Positions 15,421 through 24,400 of a DNA stretch of 32,878 nt are shown piece by piece. The stretch is taken from contig JACRPR010000098.1 in NCBI GenBank assembly GCA_016223105.1, forward strand, positions 1-32,878. The letters run 5' to 3'. Made by a program: the position numbers and the translations under genes. A model generated the notes under the pieces. It was given only the letters and a program-made list of their open reading frames with translations, was not told the origin of the DNA and did no database searches. Numbering within the stretch: position 1 is the stretch's first letter; each line of letters opens with the position of its first letter. This stretch comes from Chloroflexota bacterium. Lineage in GTDB: Bacteria > Chloroflexota > Anaerolineae > UBA4142.

Positions 15421-17933
15421 TTACTTTTTTTCGCGGCGCGCGGCGTTTTTGTTTTCGGTTCTGCTTCCACTGATTTTTCGGTCGCGCCATTTGGATTGTG
15501 CCCGTTGCCTTCGACCGGCTCGACGCGCTTTGCGCTCAATGCCGCGTCAAACACATCGCTCACTTGCTCCGCGAAAATGAATGTCAATTCTTGGCGCACC
15601 TGGTCGGGCAATTCGTCCAAATCTTTTTCGTTGCGCTTGGGCAAAATCACCGTCTTGAGTCCGGCGCGATGCGCGGCGAGAACTTTTTCTTTGATGCCGC
15701 CGACCGGCAAAACGCGTCCGCGCAGAGTGATTTCACCGGTCATTGCGACATCGCTCTTGACGAGCCGGTTGGTTACGAGACTCGCGAGTGCGGTCGCCAT
15801 CGTTACCCCCGCGCTCGGTCCATCTTTCGGCGTCGCGCCTTCGGGAACGTGCAAGTGAATGTCGCTCTGCTCGAACACTTTGGTTTCCACGCCGAGGTCT
15901 TGCGCTTTGGCGCGCACGTACGACATCGCGGCTTGCGCGGATTCGCGCATCACATCGCCGAGTTGCCCAGTCACCATAAAGCCCTTGCCGCCGGGCATCC
16001 GCGTCGCTTCGATGAACACAATGTCGCCGCCGACCGGCGTCCACACCAACCCGGTCGCGACGCCGGGAATCGTCGTGCGTTCCGCGACTTCGCCATAGAA
16101 TTTTGGTTTGCCCAAAAGTTCAGCCGCTTTTTCTTTTGTGATCGCGACCGGCGTCGGCTTGCCCTCCGCGATGTGCGTCGCGACTTTGCGGCACACCGAA
16201 CCGATGTTGCGTTCGAGATTTCGCACGCCGGCTTCGCGCGTGTAATCGCGCGCGATTTGCCGGATCGCGTCATCGTCAAACGAAATTTCTTCCGGCTTGA
16301 GTCCGTTCTCTTTCACCTGGCGCGGCGCGAGATACCCTTTCGCGATGTGGAGCTTTTCGTCTTCGGTGTAACCGGAGAGCGTGAGAATTTCCATGCGGTC
16401 GCGCAGAGCCGGTTGAATCGTGTCGAGATGATTCGCGGTGCAAATGAAAATCACTTGCGACAAATCGAAATCCACATCGAGATAGTGATCGCGAAATGTT
16501 TTGTTTTGCGCCGGGTCAAGCACTTCGAGCAATGCCGACGATGGATCGCCGCGAAAATCCTGACCGATCTTGTCCACTTCATCGAGCATCATCACCGGGT
16601 TGCGCGACTCGACGCGTTTGATCGATTGAATGATCCGACCTGGTAACGCGCCGATGTACGTGCGCCGATGTCCGCGAATCTCCGCCTCGTCGTGCATTCC
16701 GCCGAGCGACATCCGAATGAATTTGCGACCCAGCGCGCGCGCGATGGATTGACCGAGTGAGGTCTTGCCGACGCCGGGCGGTCCGGCGAAACAGAGGATC
16801 GAGCCCTTGTAGGTGCGCGCTTCTTCATCGCCGCCGCGTTCGAGCCGGAGTTTACGCACCGAAAGATATTCGAGGATGCGCGCCTTGACTTCTTTGAGAT
16901 CGTAATGATCCTCATCGAGAATTTGCCGCGCGCGCGCGATTTCAAGATTGTCTTCGCTCGTTTTGCTCCACGGCAATTCGCACAACCAATCGAGATAGGT
17001 TTTGATGACGTGATATTCCGCGGCGGCGGGCGGCATTGATTTCATCCGTCCCAGTTCGCGCTTGGCTTCCTTCTCCGCCTCCGGCGTCATTTGCGCGTCC
17101 GCGATTTTTTTCTCGTACTCTTTCAGCTCGACCGATTGCTCGTCTTCTTCGCCAAGTTCTTTTTTGATCTGGCGCATTTGCTCGCGCAAAATATAATCGC
17201 GTTGCGTTTTTTCGAGTTCGCCTTGCGCTTGCGATTGAATTTTTTTGCCAAGCTCGAGGACTTCGAGTTCTTTCGTCAACAGCGCGTTGAGTTTCGCGAG
17301 TTTGTCCGCGATGTTATCCAGCTCGAGCAATTCTTGCGCGTCCTTCAATTCCATTCGCAAACTCGTTGCAAGAATGTACACGAGTTGGCGCGGATCGTCC
17401 ACGTTCAACGCCGCCATTAACAATTCTTCCGGCAAATTCGGCGCGAGTGAAACGAGGCGGCGAAACAGTTCAATCGTGTTTCGCATCAGCGCTTCGATCT
17501 CGACGCTTTTTTCGACAACCTCCGGCGCGAGGCGCACATTTGCTTTGAGGTACGGCTCGGTCGTGGTAAACGCGTTGATCCGAATCCGATCAATCCCTTG
17601 CACGATCAAGCGCACGGTATTGTCCGGCGCGCGCAACAAACGATGAATGATCGCCGCCGTGCCGGTCCAATGTACATCGTCGGGACCGGCTTCTTCGATC
17701 TTGTCATCCTTGATCGTCATCAAACCGATAAGGCGCGTCGAACTCGTCGCGGCTTCGTCCACCAATTTGATCGAACGCGCTTGACCGACGTTGAGCGGAA
17801 TCACGGTCAACGGATAAACGACCGTGCCGCGCAACGGGAGAATCGGTAATTCGTCGGGAATAGACGGCGTGTGCTCGGACGCGTCTTTTTCTTTTTCGTT
17901 CTCTGGCTCTGGTTTGCCGAAAAGGTTGTGCAT
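15411..17933 (-). CDS. lon: ATP-dependent Lon protease
   Basis: The start is ATG 17933 with GGAGTTGACA upstream; earlier residues would come from a heptamer repeat. The 840-residue cytosolic enzyme degrades misfolded and regulatory proteins. It has the N-terminal substrate domain ([19 protein letters not shown]), a coiled-coil helix region, an AAA+ module with Walker [10 protein letters not shown] (near 389) and Walker [11 protein letters not shown], and the C-terminal peptidase with catalytic Ser in KDGPSAGVT (near 706) and Lys in [14 protein letters not shown] (about 43 residues later). All key residues are present. It follows hsp20 by 95 bases and is probably cotranscribed with it as a heat-stress unit. 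The C-terminus is Lys/Ala-rich. Confidence 0.97.
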   Translation of the reverse strand: MHNLFGKPEPENEKEKDASEHTPSIPDELPILPLRGTVVYPLTVIPLNVGQARSIKLVDEAATSSTRLIGLMTIKDDKIEEAGPDDVHWTGTAAIIHRLLRAPDNTVRLIVQGIDRIRINAFTTTEPYLKANVRLAPEVVEKSVEIEALMRNTIELFRRLVSLAPNLPEELLMAALNVDDPRQLVYILATSLRMELKDAQELLELDNIADKLAKLNALLTKELEVLELGKKIQSQAQGELEKTQRDYILREQMRQIKKELGEEDEQSVELKEYEKKIADAQMTPEAEKEAKRELGRMKSMPPAAAEYHVIKTYLDWLCELPWSKTSEDNLEIARARQILDEDHYDLKEVKARILEYLSVRKLRLERGGDEEARTYKGSILCFAGPPGVGKTSLGQSIARALGRKFIRMSLGGMHDEAEIRGHRRTYIGALPGRIIQSIKRVESRNPVMMLDEVDKIGQDFRGDPSSALLEVLDPAQNKTFRDHYLDVDFDLSQVIFICTANHLDTIQPALRDRMEILTLSGYTEDEKLHIAKGYLAPRQVKENGLKPEEISFDDDAIRQIARDYTREAGVRNLERNIGSVCRKVATHIAEGKPTPVAITKEKAAELLGKPKFYGEVAERTTIPGVATGLVWTPVGGDIVFIEATRMPGGKGFMVTGQLGDVMRESAQAAMSYVRAKAQDLGVETKVFEQSDIHLHVPEGATPKDGPSAGVTMATALASLVTNRLVKSDVAMTGEITLRGRVLPVGGIKEKVLAAHRAGLKTVILPKRNEKDLDELPDQVRQELTFIFAEQVSDVFDAALSAKRVEPVEGNGHNPNGATEKSVEAEPKTKTPRAAKKSKAV

Positions 17934-17957
17934 TGTCAACTCCAAGCCCACCTCAGG

Positions 17958-17993
17958 TTGGAAATTGGAAATTGGAAGTTGGATGTTGGAATG
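17958..17993. repeat. Heptamer tandem array (TTGGAAA units)
   Basis: Five consecutive units (TTGGAAA, TTGGAAA, TTGGAAG, TTGGATG, TTGGAAT) lie between hsp20 and lon. The array is upstream of the lon ribosome site and would be part of the leader of a joint transcript. Confidence 0.7.
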
Positions 17994-18028
17994 TCGTCCG
18001 ACTTCTACCATCCAATATCAAACATCCA

Positions 18029-18460
18029 TTATCCGCCGCGCACGCGAATCGGGACGCGATGTTCTTCATTGTGTTTGGGCAAGGTAATGTAGAGAAATCC
18101 ATTCGCGTACCGCGCTTCGATTTCTTCCATCGTGTACGTGCCGGGTAAAAAAACCTGGACGCGAAAATCGCCGTACGGAATTTCGAGACAGTGATAACTC
18201 AACTTGGCTTCGCGATCCTGACGACTGCCGACGATGGTCAACACGCGGTCGTCGAACGAAATTTTGAAATCGTCCGGGTTCATCCCGGCGACTTCGAGTT
18301 TGACGATGACGGCGTCATCGGTTTCGTACACATCGGTCGGCGGACGCCAGGTGCGCGGACGCGACCGATGTTCTTGTGGAAAATACGCGTATAACATTTT
18401 GTCCATCTGCCGTTCAAATTCATCAAGGTCGTCTGATGGAATAAACAACTGTTGGGACAT
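18029..18460 (-). CDS. Hsp20/alpha-crystallin small heat-shock protein
   Basis: The start is ATG 18460 with GAGG upstream. The 143-residue protein has the alpha-crystallin domain (about 38-135) with DVYETDDAVIVKLEVAGM, VLTIVGSRQ and ANGFLYITLPK, and a short C-terminal tail with VPIRV, which resembles the I-X-I motif used for oligomer assembly. It acts as an ATP-independent holdase in the cytosol. A strong sigma-70 promoter precedes it, and lon follows, so both respond together. Confidence 0.94.
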   Translation of the reverse strand: MSQQLFIPSDDLDEFERQMDKMLYAYFPQEHRSRPRTWRPPTDVYETDDAVIVKLEVAGMNPDDFKISFDDRVLTIVGSRQDREAKLSYHCLEIPYGDFRVQVFLPGTYTMEEIEARYANGFLYITLPKHNEEHRVPIRVRGG

Positions 18461-18501
18461 TACTTGAACCTCACACTAGCCACGTTTCTCGCGGCGGTGC
18501 A

Positions 18502-18530
18502 ATTGTAGCACAGTTGAGCGAATCGTTCAA
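18502..18530 (-). promoter_or_regulatory. Sigma-70 promoter of hsp20-lon
   Basis: On the minus strand TTGAAC is followed by 17 bases and TACAAT, 41 bases upstream of the hsp20 ATG. No CIRCE-like inverted repeat was seen nearby. Confidence 0.75.
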
Positions 18531-18540
18531 GTGCGATTTA

Positions 18541-18588
18541 GTTGGATTGTTGGATAGTTCGATAGTTCGATAGTTGGATAGTTAGAAT
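18541..18588. repeat. Octamer tandem array (GTTGGATA units)
   Basis: Six exact-length 8-bp units follow one another: GTTGGATT, GTTGGATA, GTTCGATA, GTTCGATA, GTTGGATA, GTTAGAAT. The array lies between the divergent hsp20 and asparaginase promoters. Confidence 0.75.
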
Positions 18589-18598
18589 GTTTTTGAAA

Positions 18599-18628
18599 TT
18601 GGCGCGCGGGCGCGCGTCGCGATATAAT
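18599..18628 (+). promoter_or_regulatory. Sigma-70 promoter of the isoaspartyl peptidase gene
   Basis: TTGGCG, an 18-base spacer and a perfect TATAAT (18623-18628) lie about 50 bases upstream of the ATG at 18681. The -35 box is a partial match. Confidence 0.6.
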
Positions 18629-18680
18629 GAAAGCGAGTTTCCCGCGCGCGAGGTGCGCGGTGATTTTTCCAGGAGTTGAA

Positions 18681-19553
18681 ATGGGCATTGCACTGATTGT
18701 TCACGGCGGCGCGGGCGAAATCGAAACGGTCCAAGCGCATCGGCGCGGCGTCGAAATTGCCGCGCAAATCGGCTGGGATGTTTTGCGCGATGGCGCGTCC
18801 GCGCTCGATGCGGTGCAAGCCGCGATAATCGCGATGGAAGATGACCCCGCGTTCGATGCCGGGTTCGGCTCGTTTCTCAATCGCGATGGCATCGTCGAAA
18901 TGGACGCGAGCATAATGGACGGGCGCGGGCTCGATGTGGGTGCAGTCGCCGGTGTAACGCGCGTCAAAAATCCAATCGCGCTCGCGCGACGTATTCTCGA
19001 AAGCGAACACACATTTTTAATCGCGCGCGGCGCGGAAGAATTCGCGCGCGAACGCGGCATCGCGCTCGTTGAAAACGAAACCCTGCGCGCGCCGGAACAA
19101 ATCGCGAAATGGAAAGAATGGCTCGCGCATCCACCACGCGCGCCGGGCGGCGGCACGGTCGGTTGCATCGCGGTGGATCGCGATGGAAATATCGCGGCAG
19201 GCACATCCACCGGCGGAATGAAATTCAAACGCGCCGGGCGCGTCGGCGATTCGCCGCTGGTTGGGTGCGGCACGTTCGCGGACAATTTGCTCGGCGGCGC
19301 GTCCACGACCGGTTGGGGCGAAGCCATCACGCGCGTCGTGCTTGCGAAATTCGCGGTGGACGCGCTCGCGAACCATCGCGACCCAAACGCGGCGGCGCAA
19401 ATCGCGATTGAACATCTCGCAAATCGCGTCGGCGGTACCGGCGGAATTATTCTCGCGAATCGCGATGGTCAAATCGGATTTGCGTTCAACACTCCGCGAA
19501 TGGCACTGGCATTCGTCAACGAGCAGTCGCGCTCAATAATCGCCGAGTGCTAG
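18681..19553 (+). CDS. Isoaspartyl peptidase/L-asparaginase (Ntn hydrolase)
   Basis: The start is ATG 18681 behind AGGAG; the 18 residues possible upstream lack a site. The 290-residue precursor starts IALIVHGGAG and has GFGSFLNRDG and MDASIMDG, typical of plant-type asparaginases. The nucleophile is T159 in GGGTVGCIAVD, released by self-cleavage after Gly158; AAGTSTGGM and GCGTFADN contribute to the active site. The enzyme removes isoaspartyl residues from peptides or hydrolyses asparagine in the cytosol. It stands alone upstream of rpoD. Confidence 0.92.
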   Translation: MGIALIVHGGAGEIETVQAHRRGVEIAAQIGWDVLRDGASALDAVQAAIIAMEDDPAFDAGFGSFLNRDGIVEMDASIMDGRGLDVGAVAGVTRVKNPIALARRILESEHTFLIARGAEEFARERGIALVENETLRAPEQIAKWKEWLAHPPRAPGGGTVGCIAVDRDGNIAAGTSTGGMKFKRAGRVGDSPLVGCGTFADNLLGGASTTGWGEAITRVVLAKFAVDALANHRDPNAAAQIAIEHLANRVGGTGGIILANRDGQIGFAFNTPRMALAFVNEQSRSIIAEC

Positions 19554-19648
19554 ACTAAAAGTCCCCATTGGGGATATTGTGGTTGTCATAATGATTTAGC
19601 GAAAAGGTTAAAGTTCACTCACCTGCTATAAAGAAATTACAAAAACCC

Positions 19649-19677
19649 TTGACTTGGCATTATGATTGTCATATAAT
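19649..19677 (+). promoter_or_regulatory. Sigma-70 promoter of rpoD
   Basis: TTGACT, exactly 17 bases and TATAAT make a near-consensus promoter about 90 bases upstream of the rpoD start. TCATAATG at 19587 and CATTATGA in the spacer are inverted copies that could be an operator, weakly supported. Confidence 0.85.
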
Positions 19678-19769
19678 TGCAACCGAGACGGGTGCCGCCT
19701 GTCTCAATTTTATTGTTTACCACGCTTGACCGGACGACTCGGGGAATCGTGTAGTGGGTGGGGCTGGCA

Positions 19770-21065
19770 ATGGCGAAAAAAGTGATGGCAAAGACGAAAA
19801 AAACTGAATTGAAACGCAACGGACGATTGATGACGACCGCGCCAAACAAAGACGCGGTCAATGCCGCGCGCGCGCGCCTCAAGGCATTGCACAATTCGAC
19901 GCGCGCGCCGGGTGCGCCAACGGAAGAAGAGCCAACGCTCGTTGACGAACTCATCAAAAAAGGCAAAGAGCAAGGGTATCTGACCCAAGACGATATTCTC
20001 ACGCAATTTCCCGAAGCCGAGTCGAATCTCGAACAACTCGAAGAATTGTACATTGTGTTGTTCGACGAAGGCGTGTCGGTCATCGAGCCGGACAAGGCGC
20101 GCGCGGAAACCGCGCAACCCGAAGAACCAGCGAAAGAAGATTTCGATCTTTCCGCGATTGGAATTGACGATACCGTTTCGCTTTATCTCAAAGAAATTTC
20201 GCGCATTCCGTTGTTGACTGCCGAGCAGGAAGTCGAATACGCGCGCGGGATGGAAACCGGCAAGCGCGCGCGCTTTCGCTTGACCAAAGATCACGTCTCG
20301 CAACCGGAACGCACGCGGCTCGAAGATAAAATTCGCGAAGGCGATCTGTATCGCCAGAAACTGATCAAGGCGAATTTTCGGCTCGTCGTTTCGATTGCGA
20401 AAAAGTACATCGGGCGCGGCGTGTCGTTTTTGGATTTGATCCAGGAAGGCAACATCGGTTTGATTCGCGCGGTCGAAAAATTCGATCATCATCGCGGTTT
20501 CAAATTTTCGACATACGCGACCTGGTGGATTCGCCAGGCAATCACGCGCGCGATTGCCGACCAGGGGCGCACGATTCGCGTGCCAGTGCATATGTGCGAG
20601 CGCATCAACAAGTTGACGCGCGTCTCGCGCCAACTCGTGCAAGAACTGGGTCGCGAACCGACGAGTGACGAAATCGCGCAGGAACTGAACACAACGTCGC
20701 GCAAGGTCGAGCGCATCATCAAAATTTCGCAACGCCCGTTGTCGCTCGAAATGCCGGTCGGCGAAGAGCAAGACTCGCATCTCGGCGATTTCATCCCGGA
20801 CGAAATGACGCTCGGTCCGACCGACGCCGCCTCGCATCAACTTTTGCGCGAACAGATGGAAGACATTCTCACGTCGCTCTCGCCGCGCGAAGGGCGCGTG
20901 CTTCAACTGCGTTTCGGTTTGAAGGACGGCAAAGCGCACACGCTCGAAGAAGTCGGAAAAAAATTCGGCGTAACGCGCGAACGCATTCGCCAGATCGAAG
21001 CGAAGGCGTTACGCAAACTGCGCCATCCGTCGCGGTCGCGTAAACTGCGCGATTATCTGGAATAA
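19770..21065 (+). CDS. rpoD: Primary RNA polymerase sigma factor (RpoD/SigA)
   Basis: The start chosen is ATG 19770 after a GGTGGGG stretch; GTG 19758 is in frame. The 431-residue protein has a basic N-terminus, region 1.1-like acidic segment, region 1.2 ([21 protein letters not shown]), region 2 with [20 protein letters not shown] and the -10-binding [15 protein letters not shown], region 3 and region 4.2 with the helix-turn-helix [20 protein letters not shown]. It ends LRKLRHP...LRDYLE as primary sigma factors do. A near-consensus promoter lies upstream and a strong terminator downstream, so the gene is monocistronic. Confidence 0.96.
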   Translation: MAKKVMAKTKKTELKRNGRLMTTAPNKDAVNAARARLKALHNSTRAPGAPTEEEPTLVDELIKKGKEQGYLTQDDILTQFPEAESNLEQLEELYIVLFDEGVSVIEPDKARAETAQPEEPAKEDFDLSAIGIDDTVSLYLKEISRIPLLTAEQEVEYARGMETGKRARFRLTKDHVSQPERTRLEDKIREGDLYRQKLIKANFRLVVSIAKKYIGRGVSFLDLIQEGNIGLIRAVEKFDHHRGFKFSTYATWWIRQAITRAIADQGRTIRVPVHMCERINKLTRVSRQLVQELGREPTSDEIAQELNTTSRKVERIIKISQRPLSLEMPVGEEQDSHLGDFIPDEMTLGPTDAASHQLLREQMEDILTSLSPREGRVLQLRFGLKDGKAHTLEEVGKKFGVTRERIRQIEAKALRKLRHPSRSRKLRDYLE

Positions 21066-21071
21066 AAGATG

Positions 21072-21110
21072 AGACCCGCAGGGTTTAGTAAACCCTGCGG
21101 GTCTTTATTT
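21072..21110 (+). terminator. Rho-independent terminator of rpoD
   Basis: Arms of 15 bases (AGACCCGCAGGGTTT at 72-86 and its complement at 90-104) with a 3-base loop are followed by TTATTTA. The minus-strand operon ends at 21109, so the stem may stop both directions. Confidence 0.88.
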
Positions 21111-21843
21111 ATGGCACAAAATCTGCAAACGTTTTACCTTTGAGAATATCTGGAAAAGTATACACACCGGTAATCTGCAAGTAACATCGCGCGGGATGTT
21201 CCTCCCAGCCGCGCGCCAACCCAATTCGCACATAGACCTGGCTCGACCGGAGTTTGCCCGTGAGTTCCGCCGCGAGTTTTTCCGGCGATTTGCCGGCGCG
21301 TTTCTGCGCGTCGCAAAAATATCGCCAGGTGAGATCGGTGATCGCCAAACGGTACTCGGCATCGCTCTGATCCGTGAACCGCAAACGATATTTCCACACA
21401 TCATCGCGCGGCTCGATGATTGCTTCGATCCCAGGTTTCGGTTGAATCGTGCCAAGCGAACGTTCGCCCTGCCCGATCAGCAAATAGTGTCCCTGCCCTG
21501 AAAAAATCTTGGCGCCGAAGATCGCGGCGACGCTGGGACACAACAAGCGATCCAGGATCGCGCGACGATCTTTTTCATCCACGCGCTTGATCCCGCGCAC
21601 CGACCTGGGATCGTACCGCCAATCTTCGGTATGCGGTGGCTCGACAATGCGTTCGAGCAAATCGTACTCGACCACCGCGAACGGAAATACAATCGCTTGT
21701 CCATTCGCATACAACATCGTTTCGTGAATGCCGGGATGCGGCAACACCGGGCGCACACACTCGCGTTGATGTGTGTAACCCGCGACGCACACGCGTCCTT
21801 CTTGCATTCGCGTTACGTCCGTGATCACCAACTGCGTTTTCAC
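21109..21843 (-). CDS. Predicted dual OB-fold protein, function unknown
   Basis: The start is GTG 21843, overlapping the DUF488 stop as GTGA, with GGAGG ten bases upstream; this gives 244 residues. It begins QLVITDVTRMQEGRVCVAGY and contains a Cys-rich, Trp-rich beta pattern (CVRPVLPHPGI, LRFTDQSDAEYRLAITDLTW, CYLQITGVYTF). I recognise it as similar to proteins described as dual OB-containing, often next to DUF488 genes, but this memory is not certain. OB folds bind nucleic acids or oligosaccharides. It is the third gene of a DUF488-DUF488 operon. Confidence 0.6.
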   Translation of the reverse strand: MKTQLVITDVTRMQEGRVCVAGYTHQRECVRPVLPHPGIHETMLYANGQAIVFPFAVVEYDLLERIVEPPHTEDWRYDPRSVRGIKRVDEKDRRAILDRLLCPSVAAIFGAKIFSGQGHYLLIGQGERSLGTIQPKPGIEAIIEPRDDVWKYRLRFTDQSDAEYRLAITDLTWRYFCDAQKRAGKSPEKLAAELTGKLRSSQVYVRIGLARGWEEHPARCYLQITGVYTFPDILKGKTFADFVP

Positions 21844-22277
21844 AAGTGAATGACCTCCACAGCGTCCCAGGATTTTACCAAGCGTTCCGCGACGAGGCGG
21901 CGATGGCATTGTTCGGGAGTCGGTTCGCTACACAACAAACAAACGTCGGATTGAAAATCCGCGCGATTCAAAGTTTGCGGAATCCTCCTTTCATCCATCA
22001 ATTTTTCAAACCGCGCGACATAGCGCGCCCAATCGGAATCGGCGCGATAATCGCCCAGGATTTCTTTCGTCGGCGCGAGCGCGGGCAAATGAATGTACGC
22101 GCAGTCATCCGCGAGCCGCGCGAGCAAGTACGGCAAATCGCTCTGCTTCGCAAACCCGGACAATTGCCCGCCGGGATTGAGCCGAATGTCAACGAGTTTT
22201 CGCACGCCATTCGCGCGCAAGGTCTCGAAAAAATTTTCCGCGCTCTTTTGCGTAAAGCCAATCGTGAACAATTTCAT
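21840..22277 (-). CDS. DUF488-family protein (second of pair)
   Basis: The 145-residue product starts MKLFTIGFTQKSAENFFETL and has VDIRLNP and LLCSEPTPEQCHRRLVAERL, the conserved C-S-E...C-H-R motif of DUF488. The two Cys and the His may bind a metal or form a catalytic centre; the biochemical function is unknown. It begins 9 bases after the first DUF488 gene and overlaps the dual OB-like gene, so all three are translated as one operon. The two DUF488 copies are clearly diverged. Confidence 0.9.
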   Translation of the reverse strand: MKLFTIGFTQKSAENFFETLRANGVRKLVDIRLNPGGQLSGFAKQSDLPYLLARLADDCAYIHLPALAPTKEILGDYRADSDWARYVARFEKLMDERRIPQTLNRADFQSDVCLLCSEPTPEQCHRRLVAERLVKSWDAVEVIHL

Positions 22278-22286
22278 TCGCGTTAC

Positions 22287-22829
22287 TCACAACAACGGAA
22301 TTTGTTGCGCCGCTGGCTTGCTCACCGATTCGCGAAGCGCGCGCGCGCTGAACACGGTGCCATCGCCGCGAATGTGGCGCACATCCACTTCCGGGTGCGC
22401 GTCGAATAAAAATTGCGCGATGAGATGATGGCGATGACACTCCGCCGGATTTTCTTCGCTACACATTATCGCGAGCGTGCGTTCGTCCGCCATTTCGAGC
22501 AAGCGCGCGACGGCTTGCATAAACCACGCGCGCTTCATCACTTCCGGGTAATCCACTTTGTGCAAATAATCCGCGCCTTCCGCCGGAAGCGCGCGATTTT
22601 TGTAACACGCGGGATCGGACGGACGCCCGCCGAGATATTTCCCGGCATACGCGTATTCAATTTCGCGTTCGGATAACGCGGACGCAAGATTCTCTTTGTT
22701 GAATTGTGGATTGTACCGGCTATACGGCGCGGTGCGAATATCCACCAAAGTTCCGATGTGATTCTCCTCGAGCAAACGAATAAATTTGTCCAACTTGTGA
22801 TTGCTGTGTCCAATCGTATACAGTTTCAT
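22287..22829 (-). CDS. DUF488-family protein (first of pair)
   Basis: The start is ATG 22829 behind AGGAGGCAGG. The 180-residue product starts MKLYTIGHSNHKLDKFIRLL and has VDIRTAPYSRYNPQFN, YLGGRP and MCSEENPAECHRHHLIAQ, the complete DUF488 signature. It is the longer, typical member of the pair. The function of the family is not established. Its own promoter lies just upstream. Confidence 0.92.
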   Translation of the reverse strand: MKLYTIGHSNHKLDKFIRLLEENHIGTLVDIRTAPYSRYNPQFNKENLASALSEREIEYAYAGKYLGGRPSDPACYKNRALPAEGADYLHKVDYPEVMKRAWFMQAVARLLEMADERTLAIMCSEENPAECHRHHLIAQFLFDAHPEVDVRHIRGDGTVFSARALRESVSKPAAQQIPLL

Positions 22830-22846
22830 CCTGCCTCCTGGTTTCG

Positions 22847-22874
22847 ATTATAACACGGCTTGCGGTTTTTGCAA
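22847..22874 (-). promoter_or_regulatory. Sigma-70 promoter of the DUF488 operon
   Basis: On the minus strand TTGCAA, 16 bases and a perfect TATAAT lie about 20 bases upstream of the ATG at 22829, so the leader is very short. Confidence 0.75.
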
Positions 22875-22901
22875 TCAAAATTTTTTCGAGCCACCCATTT
22901 A

Positions 22902-22936
22902 TCATCCTTCGATTCCGCTTCGCTCCACTCAGGATG
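22902..22936. repeat. Short palindromic repeat (TCATCCTTCGA type)
   Basis: TCATCCTTCGATTCCGCTTC and its continuation end in CACTCAGGATGA, so the ends are reverse complements. A shorter relative (ATCCTTCGACTCCGCTCAGG) sits inside the acetyltransferase pseudogene at about 11036-11056. Confidence 0.65.
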
Positions 22937-22954
22937 AAAATCGTTTCGCCCCAC

Positions 22955-22982
22955 TTGCATATTTCGTTCGGCGGAGTAGAAT
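22955..22982 (+). promoter_or_regulatory. Sigma-70 promoter of the HD-GYP gene
   Basis: TTGCAT, 16 bases and TAGAAT lie about 40 bases upstream of the ATG at 23022. Confidence 0.55.
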
Positions 22983-23021
22983 AACCTCATCGTGAACGCG
23001 TCTCGGAAAGGAGCAACGCGA

Positions 23022-23609
23022 ATGGACACTGAATTTCCTGCGACGTTCGATGCGATGCTGGCGAATCTCACGCACGCGCTCGATGGGCGCGATGGGAGCG
23101 GCGCAAATCACGGCGCGAACGTTGCCGAACTCACCGTGCATCTCGCGCGCGCATTGGGCATTCCCGAATCGGAATTGATCCACTATGAACGCGGCGCGCG
23201 CTTGCACGACATTGGCAAAGTGCGCGTGCCGGAAACAATTCTGCTCAAACCGGGCTCGCTCACCGATCAAGAATTTCAAATCGTGCGGCGACACACCACG
23301 TTTGGCTTTGAAATGCTCGCGCCGATTGAACTTTTGCGCGTCGCCGCTGACATCGCGCTCGCGCATCACGAACATTGGGACGGCTCGGGTTATCCGCGCG
23401 GCTTGCGTGGCGAAGCGATTCCGTTGCCCGCGCGCGTGTTCGCCGTCGTGGATGTGTGGGACGCGGTCACCTCGGATCGCCCGTATCGCGGCAGGTGGAC
23501 GCGCGCACGCGCGATGGAACACATTCGCGCGCTTGCCGGGACACAGTTCGATCCCAAGATCACGCGTGTCTTTCTCGAAATCATTCCCGATCATTTCGCG
23601 ATGGAATAA
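23022..23609 (+). CDS. HD-GYP domain phosphodiesterase, stand-alone
   Basis: The start is ATG 23022 behind AAAGGAG. The 195-residue protein is only the HD-GYP domain, with no sensor. Metal and substrate residues are present: HD at 62-63 (RLHDIGKVRVP), H91 (RRHTTFG), HH at 115-116 and the GYP loop HWDGSGYPRG (117-126), then VFAVVDVWDAVTSDRPYR. Such domains hydrolyse cyclic di-GMP to pGpG or GMP, or act on related dinucleotides. It is followed after 18 bases by a DEDDy nuclease, which may process the product. Confidence 0.9.
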   Translation: MDTEFPATFDAMLANLTHALDGRDGSGANHGANVAELTVHLARALGIPESELIHYERGARLHDIGKVRVPETILLKPGSLTDQEFQIVRRHTTFGFEMLAPIELLRVAADIALAHHEHWDGSGYPRGLRGEAIPLPARVFAVVDVWDAVTSDRPYRGRWTRARAMEHIRALAGTQFDPKITRVFLEIIPDHFAME

Positions 23610-23627
23610 TCCCAGAAATGTCCTGCA

Positions 23628-24326
23628 ATGAGCGATATTTTTTACGATCTCGAAACCAAAGACTTGATTGATACGAGCAACCCGGATGAAGACGCGGCGA
23701 TTCGCGTGTTGCGCCTCTCGGTCGGCGCGACCTGGTGCGCGTGCCACGAAGAAAAATTTTTTCATCAAACCGCGCCGCTCACCGAGCATCTCCTCGTGCA
23801 TACGCGCATCATTGGATTCAATATCCTGCGTTTTGACAACACGATTCTCGCGTGGTCGCCCGAACGTCCCGCGCGCGATGAATTCGATCCGATCACCGGC
23901 AAACACCGGATCATCAAACCATTTCCCGATGCGCCCGAAGAGTTGAAAAAAATTCTCGACGCAAAAAGTTTCGATCTGCAAGCCGATCTCGAAAATCGTT
24001 TGGGGCATCGCGTCGGGCTTGCCGCGCTCGCGGAGGCGACGCTCGGACGCGCCAAAGCCGCGACCGCGCCGCAAGCCGTCGTGTGGAATCGCTTCGCCGC
24101 GATCTTGCGCGACAAGTGGTCGCTCGCGTTGTTGGATGTCGGCGATCAAGAAGGCGCGCAACGCGTGAACGAACTCGGACGTTGGTTTCAAGAACGGCTC
24201 GAACAGTATTGCTTGCAAGATGTCTATCTCGTCAAAAAAATTTTCGAGTCGGGCATCGCGAACAAGCGCGTCGCGTTCATTGATTTTGAGGGCGAACGCC
24301 GCGTCGTCAAAGTGCAATGGAAATAA
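23628..24326 (+). CDS. DEDDy-type 3'-5' exonuclease-like (RNase H-fold) protein
   Basis: The 232-residue product starts at ATG 23628 with a weak ribosome site. It has all DEDDy positions: D7 and E9 in IFYDLETKD, D70 in GFNILRFDN, and Y194/D198 in YCLQDVYLVKK. The fold resembles YprB-like exonucleases and diribonucleases. It probably trims RNA, DNA or short nucleotides. It is 18 bases after the HD-GYP gene and likely in the same transcript. Residues between 75 and 110 are variable. The substrate is inferred only. Confidence 0.8.
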   Translation: MSDIFYDLETKDLIDTSNPDEDAAIRVLRLSVGATWCACHEEKFFHQTAPLTEHLLVHTRIIGFNILRFDNTILAWSPERPARDEFDPITGKHRIIKPFPDAPEELKKILDAKSFDLQADLENRLGHRVGLAALAEATLGRAKAATAPQAVVWNRFAAILRDKWSLALLDVGDQEGAQRVNELGRWFQERLEQYCLQDVYLVKKIFESGIANKRVAFIDFEGERRVVKVQWK

Positions 24327-24337
24327 TTTTCAATTTG

Positions 24338-24390
24338 TGATTTCTGATTTCTGATTTAGGATTTTTCGCCAAATCAGAAATCATAAATTA
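24338..24390. repeat. Heptamer array with inverted copy
   Basis: Units TGATTTC, TGATTTC, TGATTTA run at 24338-24358, and the inverse AAATCAGAAATCA follows at 24371-24383. The whole could fold as a hairpin just upstream of the cyclodeaminase ribosome site. Confidence 0.65.
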
Positions 24391-24400
24391 CAGGTGCAAA

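Noticed and set aside
15498-16646. Plus-strand open frame of 382 codons
   Set aside because: It is antisense to lon, with no ribosome site or motifs.
17933-18011. Longer N-terminus of Lon starting at 18011
   Set aside because: The added residues are translated from the heptamer repeat, and the start at 17933 has a good ribosome site.
18541-18588. Possible CRISPR-like array
   Set aside because: Units are 8 bp and directly adjacent with no spacers, and no cas gene is near.
19710-20939. Minus-strand open frame of 409 codons
   Set aside because: It is antisense to rpoD and shows only Arg/Phe-rich shadow sequence.
22929-24317. Long minus-strand open frame of 462 codons
   Set aside because: It is antisense to the HD-GYP and DEDDy genes, both of which have intact family motifs.
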